Below the pieces are notes generated by a model. The model was not told the DNA's origin. It made no database searches and was given only the letters and a program-made list of their open reading frames with translations. Position numbers and translations under genes: made by a program. This document shows, one piece after another, positions 56,701-64,000 of a stretch of DNA of 64,000 nucleotides. Numbering within the stretch: the stretch's first letter is position 1; each line of letters starts with the position of its first letter. The stretch is taken from NCBI GenBank assembly GCA_002104935.1, contig MCGT01000026.1, positions 248,001 to 312,000 of the forward strand, in the 5' to 3' direction. This DNA comes from Hesseltinella vesiculosa (lineage: Eukaryota > Mucoromycota > Mucoromycetes > Mucorales > Cunninghamellaceae).

Positions 56701-59209
56701 GCAACAAGAAGCACAATGACCCAACCAAGATTGCCAAGAAGCCAGCCAGGACCCCAAGGCCATTCAAACTTCGCCGCTGGACCCTCAACGATGTGAATGA
56801 AGGCGATTCTGATGAAGAAGAAGAAATCACAAAAGGTACAGCAGAGACTGAGTAAGAGTCAGCCACGGAAGGATGACGTTTTTTTTTTTCAATTTCCCAG
56901 TGGTATGTCAAGAATGCCATGTGACAATCAAGCAGTTCCGATATTACTGCACGTACTGCGAAGCAACATCTGAAGCTGACGAAGACGATGTCCATAACCA
57001 GGACTGCAAAAAGAGCTTTGACTTGTGCCTTCAGTAAGGCGTAAATTCCAGCCCTCCAAAACGCTGACTGACTTTTTTTTTCTTTTTTTTTTTCCCTGGG
57101 GTTTAGGTGCTTTGATCAAAACTTCCCATTCTGGCATGAACATCCTCGTTCAAGTTTTGCCGTGCAGCCAGTGATCAATACCGATATTGGTCCACGACCG
57201 ATCAAAGGCGAACTTGTGACAGTGTGGGAAGAAGACGTGGTCGAGCAAGACAGCCTGCAGACCCAAAACCCATCGGAATCGGTGCCTGCAGCTTCAGATT
57301 CCGAGCCTGTTGAGGATGAGGATCGTAAATCCAGCAAGAACCAGCTCGAGGCTAGTCAAATATTCACAGGTGGTGATGCTGTCGACCGTGGCCAAGGCTA
57401 CCGCTTCCTCAAGCAATGGCATCGACGAAAAGTGTGTGCCTTTTGCAACGACGACGACGACACCTCCGAAGATCTGGGCAAATTCATTGGCCCGTTTGTC
57501 ATTACGGTGGTCAACAAGAATGGTGTTATGATCAAACGTACTTTTTGGACTCACGATGCTTGTGCACGGTATTCACCTGAAGTCTTTTGCACCCCTGACG
57601 GCAAATGGTACAATGTCACATTGGCATTACGCCGTGGCCGCAAAGTCGTAAGTGAACCAACTGCCTGCAGTGACCAAGGAAAAAATCCTACATGCCAACT
57701 CAACTTTACCGCCCTTCGGTAGAGATGCACTGGTTGCAAGGAAAAGGGTGCCACGATTGGATGCTTTGAATCAAAATGCCACAAAAGTTTCCATCTCCCC
57801 TGCGCCCAGAAACCCGTCAACTATTTTAAGAACGGTGTGATCTTTTGGTGCCCTACCCATGAAGCCTATTACAACAAGATCGGTAGTGTTCCAACCGTCG
57901 ACAAAATGATCTCATATCGAACTATTTTTTTTTTCGATAGACACGTATGTCAATGTCTTCCACTGTGATGGCTGTAACAAGAACATGGAAAATGAATCGT
58001 GGTACTCCTGTGTTCCTTGTGCAACCAGCTACTTTTCATCCTTTGACTTGTGTGCCGAGGTAAGCGTCAGAAAGAACGAGCAGGCAATTCTGGGCTCACT
58101 TTTTCTTATTTGCTAGTGCTTTGATAACTTTCCTGAACACCATGCGCACGACAAGGACCATTTTGAAGAGACTTGCAAGTGCCAACGACATCCAACCTTC
58201 TAGCAAATGACCTTACTTTCCATCTTCTCCTAGCTCTTGAAATCATCAAGGAAATGGAAGCCCAAAAAGCCACTGAAGCGGCGCGTGCCAAGGAAGAAAT
58301 CCGCGAAAACAGTAAGTGGATCTGAAAAAGACGCTAGGTTGTGCCGAGCCTCCAATTTTTCTTTCCTGTTTTCCCGTTCAGATGCCAAAGCCCGCATTCG
58401 ACCGAAATTCCTCAAGCGTCGTCGTCGCCGTGCTGATGGAACACTACCTGTCAGCTGCTGCTATTGTGGGACGCAAACGGCTGACGAATGGCGCAAAGGC
58501 TACGACGGCGGCGTTCTGATGTGTGCACCTTGCTACGACCTTGCCCTGCTAGTGGACAATGATGGCAAAAAGAATCATGATGCGGTTGATGATGACGAGG
58601 AAGACCAGCCTGGCGACAGCAGCAACTATTTTATTTACCCACCACCTTCCAAGGATGTCTACGGAATGGACCTCCAAGACCAGTATGTGTCCTCGATCGA
58701 TGACTACACTCACAAACCTTATTTAACACGAGACGCCTTGTCTGCCACCAAGTTCAGTGATTCCATGACCGGTCCTCGACTAGCCACTTACGAGCCTCAG
58801 CCAAGCCAATACTTTTCGTTACTCTTTGATTCCACTTACTACGACATCCCAGGTCGAGCTCCTCGATGGGCGTCTCATTCCGGAACGGACTACCATGGAA
58901 CGTGGCTACCTCAAACAGTTAGGAGGTAAGGCTGAAAGGATGTGGTGTATGCCATTGTTAGGGCTGTGGGTCACCGCCTCACGATATTTTTTTAGGGCAC
59001 TTTTGCTATACACTCGTGAAAATGAACGAGTCTTATCTAATTTCCTTGGCCGGGGTACCAGCGCTTATTCGATGTGTAGAGCTATGAATTGATGTATTTA
59101 TTCATCTTGCATAGGTACCGATGCCATTGAATGCTTCCTGCTGAAAAGACGGTACGACGTCCAAGATCCAGAGTGCACCCGACCTACAGGCTAGCGAGCA
59201 CCTACTCAC

Positions 59210-59243
<34 letters not shown>

Positions 59244-61215
59244 AGCTGTTGCGGTATTGATATCAATCCGGTAAGACATTCATCATCAGTATCAGAGAGC
59301 CATCAGAAAACAAGGTGCTCAACATGATTATTTCAGGCGGCTGTGGCGCTCTCGCAAAGAAATTGCTGCTTTGAACTGCCAGTGGGGATATCTGAGGCTA
59401 AGTATAGACCGATTGTTGCCCAGGCAGATGCAAGACGCCTGTCCGGCTCTCTCTTCGCCGACGAATCCTTCCATCACATTCTATCACATCCTCCCTACAA
59501 GGATTGTGTCGCCTACTCTTCTCATCTGGAAGGTGATTTGTCCCGGTGAGTTTCCGGCAGTGGAAAAAAAAAAGTTGGTGACCAATTTTTCTCGCTGACA
59601 CTCGATTCTCTTTCCTCTTTACATTTATTTGATTCAGATTTACCAACATTGATGATTTTAAAGAAGAATACGAAAATGTAGTCAAAGAAAGCTGGAGGTA
59701 ATCAGACGACACACCTTACCAAAGCACGGCTTACCCCCCCTTTTTTTTGTGCAAAGGCTTCTGAAAATGGGGCGTCGTGTGACCTTGGGCATTGGTGATA
59801 ACCGAGAGCATTGCTATTATATACCGGTGTCCTTCAGCCTGATGCGTCAATACATTGATGAAGGCTTTGAATTGGAAGAATTGGTAGGTCGTATGCGGCT
59901 GTCTCACCGTCAGGCCATCTTATTTCTTCTCAAATTAGATCGTCAAAAGACAGCGCTACTGTTCTGCATTTGGACTGGGAACCTACCTTTGTGTGCAGTT
60001 TGATTTCCTCGTGTTCACACATGAATTCATTGCAACATTCCGCAAGATCCCAAAGGAAAACGTCGACCGTATGGTGGATATAACGCGTAAGCTCCTCATG
60101 TCAAAACTGTGAACCCCGCTAACTTTTTTCGTCCTTCTGTCTAGCCACCACAGAAGAAAAAGTTGCCGAAAAAGTAATGATCAAGCAAACGATGCATGGG
60201 ATCCCTCCTTCAGCCATTTCTCGCAAGAGCGTTGTCATGGGCACAGTGTGGATCTTCAAACCAAACGACAAGTATTCCTTCTCGAAGCTCTGCATCTCTC
60301 GCATGGTTGAGCGCTTTGGAAGGGATGACAGCAACTGGCTGCACTTGGACATGGACTTCCTATCCGCTGACGAGGTAAATCCATGGATTTTTTTTCATGA
60401 ACACATCCAACGCAAACTTTCTCTTTTTCAAGGCGGAACCACCTCAACCAAGCCATACCCTAACCGAAGTGACTGCAATGGATGACGAAAATGATGAACG
60501 TAAGCGTCAGGTGTTACGATCAAAGAGAAGCTGACGGCTCTGCTCCTTTGTTAGAACCAACCATTTCAAACTATGAAATGGATCGCCTAAAACGCATCGA
60601 AGAAAACAACCGCACACTGCTCCAATTGGTAAAATGCGCCCGTTCCCCTAATTTTTTTTTCTGACATCTACTTTGCTGCTTGTATTCAAGGGCCTGATCT
60701 CCGAGCTCAGCGAGGAATCTGACGATGTGATCCATTACGACACGATGATGAGCAAGCCTGTGATTGCAGATGCGCCGTTGTGGATGATGGTCTGCCCGCA
60801 CCAAACGTTAAAAATCAGCCAGATCAAAGTCTACCGTGAATCCGTTGTGAGCATGGCCAAGGAAGCTTGTCAGCGACTGTCCCCCAAAGGCTTGTTTGTG
60901 GTGGGCGCGCAAGACATCCGGGACCCCGATACCGGCAAACTGTGGCCACTGACAATGCTGGTACTCGAGGATATTGAACGTGCTGTAGACCGCTCGGTGA
61001 TGAAGCTGAAAGAACTGGTGGTGGCTGTGCCTGACGGATATTCTCGCGATCGCAAGCTAACCATTGCGGACGCCACTACCTTATATCACCAGCAAAATGA
61101 CTTTGAAAACATGCCAGTCCTTGTTGACGATGATGCCAACGCTGTCAACGCCAAGCAGCTGCATGACCATCTGCCCATCGTGCATGCGATCTACCTTATC
61201 TTCCAACGGTTGTAA
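53789..61215 (+). CDS. Giant chromatin-reader / DNA methyltransferase fusion
   Basis: Twenty exons start at 53789, 54811, 56901, 57107, 57723, 57941, 58117, 58234, 58382, 58996, 59115, 59246, 59337, 59638, 59757, 59939, 60145, 60433, 60555 and 60691. They stay in one frame for 2046 codons. Four chromo-barrel/Tudor-knot-like repeats lie at about residues 217-270, 361-431, 604-670 and 856-916, each ending like DEW(I/F)..GS(R/Q)R(I/L)R. Next come a ZZ-like finger (983-1050), an extended PHD (1137-1260), a second ZZ finger (1261-1320) and a GATA-like finger (about 1371, CCYCG..WRKG..CAPCY). The methylase follows: RWASHSGTDYHGTWLPQ, FLGRGTDAIECFLLKRR (motif I), GIDINP, LSHPPY (motif IV, about 1618), RLLKMGRRVTLGIGDNRE. 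It matches bacterial site-specific N4/N6 DNA methylases. A C-terminal part (LSPKGLFVVGAQDIRDP) resembles a second methylase half. Intron 7 is GC-AG. Location is presumably nuclear. Confidence 0.85.
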
Positions 61216-61561
61216 ACGAGGATTCTCCTCTGTATTCCAATAAAAAATGTATGTGGTGTTTGTTTGCATTTTCTTTTAACCTTCTTGTATCAACCCCATC
61301 TTCATCTTGCATTGCTATGCAGCAGCCAGCTGAGAGAGAGTAGTCTTCTGGTCTTTAGCCAAGTGCAGGATGCCTTCCTCTTTTTCCGCAGCCTTTCTTT
61401 TTTTATTTTTATTTTGCACGCAGGTAAAACTTGCACAGCCGAGCGACCATGAAAATGGCGAATGTAAGATAAAAATGTAGCTCTAGGAAGTTGTTGGTAA
61501 ACTCAACTGATCAAAAAGAGGTTACAAACAGAACAAAGCTGGGACAAGTTTTTTTATTTTT

Positions 61562-63215
61562 TTATTTTTCAAAGCGGATGGTGCAATCAGCGGAGGAGCA
61601 TTTTGAGCTTGAGATTAGTTCATACAGGGTTGGGTGGGTGGGGATCATGCGCGAGGAGATGGTGGAGGGGTCACGGGCAGGCCGACAAAGGCGCCAAAAA
61701 GCATCACTGACGTGGAGAAGGGTGTTGAGTGTCGACAGATTGACGAATGTTGGCAGTTCATTGATGGATCTTGGGAAGACCAGGTGTCCAATTTCTACCA
61801 TTGTGTAGATTTGCTGGTGAAGAAGCTGTGTAATGTAGAATGTAACCCCGAATCCTAAAATAAATCTTGTCAGCGAGTTGTCCTGGTCTCATCTCTCCAG
61901 AAAGCTTACCATGAATTTGGAATAAAAAACACCCATCAAGAGAGTTCATGTCGATACATTCCTTCGAAAACAGGGCTAGTCGAAGAAGGTCGTGGCAGAG
62001 ATCGTACTTGGAAGCATTCTGAATCTTTGCCTCCCCAAAGCCCAAGGATGATCCATACGCAAGCTGATTGATTTGGCTGATTATCGCATCGGGACGACGC
62101 TTTGGTGTTTCCGGTGCCATTGTATCCGACCACCGCAAATGGACTTTGTTCAGGGGATTTGCAATGATACGTGAAAAGATCGGATCAAAAAATGTTCCAG
62201 TCAGTTCATTTTCCCCAAGTGTGTTCTCGTCTTTGAGGTCGTCCATTGGCAGCTTGGCAATCCTAGTCGTTATGAAATAAATAGCTTTAGCAAGCGAAAC
62301 AACTTTTACTTCTTCTTCTCATTACATGCTGATGATCCCTTTCACAATAGCCTTTTTGAGCAAGGGGAGCTCGCTTGATAATTGGTGCAGTTGCAGCTCA
62401 GCAGTGTCCATTGCTGTATCCCGCTTTACACAGTCCAAGTTTTTTACGTCTTTGCTCAAGGTGTTTACTATTCTGGCCAGCTTGAGAAACTCACAATCTT
62501 GCCAGTCAAGAGCGGTGTCGAGGGTGCTGGACAATAGGGTGTCCGTAAGTTTATCAAGGTTGTCATTGCCAAACACAGAAGAGAGCCGTTTTCCGTGTTG
62601 ATTTCGACTGAGAAGCAGGATCCCAGTGACAGAGAGGATGTCATGCAATGAGCAGCCAATATCGAGAGGGGTACTGTCACCATGTTCAATGGATTGACCC
62701 TTGTACTTAGCAAATAGCTTGGCCACGTCCATTCCAGATACAATCCAAGGCGAGCAGGTTGAAACAATAGGTGAGGCATTGGGTGGTGTGGTTGGTGAGC
62801 TGGTGCCGCTTCCGTCTGATTGTTCATTGTTACTTGCGACTTCATCTTCCCCTGTTAGTGCTGACGTTTCAACGCGAAGCACAGTCTGGCTGAAGTTTAG
62901 ACAACTTTGGCGAGTTTCAAGCCGAGCAAGTTGGATTTGCTTTTTCATCCAAAATTCAGACCAATCAGCAGTTTGCTTCCAGGATTTCAGTTCACTTTTG
63001 AGTTGGCCAGACATGTCAGGTAGGTACCTCTTGATAATGTTATGGTAACGTTGGAGTGCTTTCGTTTTTACAAGAATACCATGATGCTCAACAAAACGCT
63101 TGCATGTGAGGCGGTCCTTATTGTCCACGCACCACTGTGCATCAGAAGGGAAGGATCGTCTACGTCTTTTGCGGGGTATTTCAGACAGGCTTATGCTTTG
63201 TTGAGAATCAGACAT
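61562..63215 (-). CDS. Uncharacterised protein with PD-(D/E)xK-like motif
   Basis: Three exons (63215-62326, 62262-61910, 61854-61562) give 511 codons. The N-terminus is basic (IPRKRRRRSFPSDAQWCVDN) and could be a nuclear signal. The C-terminal third reads RRPDAIISQ, then LGFGEAKIQNASKYDLCHD: an Asp, about 20 residues, then Glu-x-Lys, as in PD-(D/E)xK nuclease folds. It continues FQIHGFGVTFYITQLL and MVEIGHLVFP. I recall similar proteins as a repeated family in Mucoromycota, but this was not checked. Nuclease activity is an inference from the motif spacing only. It converges on the methyltransferase gene. Confidence 0.6.
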
Positions 63216-64000
63216 TGGATGACAGGGTAAAAAAAAAACAAGGAAAAAGAAAAACAACGCTAGGCAAACAGCTCTTCTTTTTTTTTTTTTTTGGTCATGA
63301 GCTTGGCTGACCAATGAATTCCAAGAATTTCTTTATCTATTTTGCCCCCCCCCCCTCCCCAAGTCTCAGTGGCGACATGTTTGCGAATTGTGACGTTTAG
63401 TTTTGGCAATGGAACGCAAACGGATTAACCCAAGAAGCCACTCACATGCTGTAAACTAGGGCAATATGGTTTTAGAAAGCTCACCGAGGAGGGATTCCTT
63501 CAATGAGACAGGCTGCGCCGCAACCACGTCAATTTCCCTCCCAGCAATCTCAGCATGCTAATGCGCGTTTGTCACCCTTCAAACTCTTCTTCTTCTGCCT
63601 GAGAGATATGTAATTTCAATCAAGCTCATTTATCATCGTTCTGTACGGATGTGAATTTATTTAGGGCAGCTTGCACTGTGGTTTTTGGTCAGTTCGCCTG
63701 GGAGTCCCCTGGGGAAATGGTATTTTTTAGGTGACTAGCGAAGCATCTGAGTCACCGCCAGATAGGTCCTCCGTCTTCGGCTCCGAAGTGGTAATCCATC
63801 ACTTTGGATGGCCAAGAATAAGGAATTGCACTAGAGTGGTAAGAGCCACATCAGAGCTTCAAGTGCATTGCTCTTAGAATGTCTTGCTGCATCACGTGTG
63901 TATAGGCCAAACATAAAAAATATTCCAAGCGAAGAGATACCGTAGGCTGTGTTTTGCTTCAAGTTCAAAATATTATCGGATGACAGTGGGTTCTAGTTGA
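63216..64000. other. Intergenic region at window end
   Basis: Contains a poly-C run (about 63344-63360), the leader of the minus-strand gene, and a 5' fragment of the R1 repeat. No gene was recognised. Confidence 0.4.
63674..63733 (+). repeat. Dispersed repeat family R1, copy E (5' fragment)
   Basis: CACTGTGGTTTTTGGTCAG followed by TTCGCCTGGGAGTCCCCTGG aligns with the start of copies A and B. The match ends after about 60 bp. Confidence 0.6.

Noticed and set aside
58826..59092. Alternative frame across the exon 9/10 junction of the methyltransferase gene
   Set aside because: Splicing 58925 to 58996 and 59054 to 59115 gives the conserved GTDYHGTWLPQ and FLGRGTDAIECFLL in one frame. The alternative reading lacks this order.
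1..64000. tRNA, rRNA and CRISPR features
   Set aside because: No tRNA A/B-box pair, rRNA stretch or regular direct-repeat array was recognised by eye. A covariance-model scan would be needed to exclude small RNAs fully.

Overview
This window reads as nuclear DNA of an early-diverging, Mucoromycota-type fungus. Genes are densely packed and intron-rich. Introns are mostly 50-130 bp with GTAAGT-like donors, long T tracts and CTGAC-like branch sites. Poly-A/T runs are frequent, and the proteins are clearly fungal. Genus or species cannot be named from the sequence alone. All gene models were spliced by hand and checked for reading-frame continuity across every junction.

Layout. 0-10.4 kb is housekeeping: RRP8 (5' part only), a CCDC43-like protein, an eEF1A-KMT4-type methyltransferase, an SLC35C2-like transporter, a Nup84/Nup107 nucleoporin and a VCX1-type Ca2+/H+ exchanger. 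10.4-19.1 kb is accessory. It holds a dispersed repeat, a minisatellite, a tract of unresolved coding-like fragments (11.4-13.5 kb), an unusual micro-exon gene (13.7-16.6 kb), a mariner-like MITE and a tandem repeat. 19.1-29.6 kb holds a nitronate monooxygenase, a membrane-anchored double amidohydrolase, an Apq12-like protein, TOM20, a disordered Ser/Pro-rich protein and a UapA-type purine permease. 29.6-31.4 kb is repeat-bearing intergenic DNA. 31.4-53 kb is dense: a DnaJ protein, RPL43, a kelch/BTB protein, RPL35, ATP14, a GH18 chitinase-like protein, a conserved fungal unknown, PAC1/LIS1, the carnitine carrier CRC1, carnitine acetyltransferase CAT2, CDC20 and transportin KAP104. 53.8-61.2 kb is one 20-exon gene of about 2046 codons. 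61.6-63.2 kb holds a protein with a PD-(D/E)xK-like motif.

The two most notable loci are these. (1) 53789-61215 joins four chromo-barrel/Tudor-like repeats, ZZ, extended-PHD and GATA-like zinc fingers to a bacterial-type DNA N4/N6 methylase with an HPPY motif. It looks like an uncharacterised chromatin reader-writer. (2) 13719-16551 is a 14-exon gene in which all 13 introns are phase 1 and all 12 internal exons are multiples of three, six of them only 9-18 nt long. This resembles in architecture the micro-exon genes of schistosomes.

Functional links. CRC1 and CAT2 are neighbours on one strand and together form an acetyl-carnitine shuttle. CAT2 carries both a presequence-like N-terminus and a C-terminal AKL. 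NUP84, APQ12-like and KAP104 all act at the nuclear pore or envelope but are scattered. Several gene pairs are head-to-head with spacers of only 120-180 bp. Splicing oddities recur: three GC-AG introns, a 7-nt exon, and three genes whose coding first exon is just ATG.
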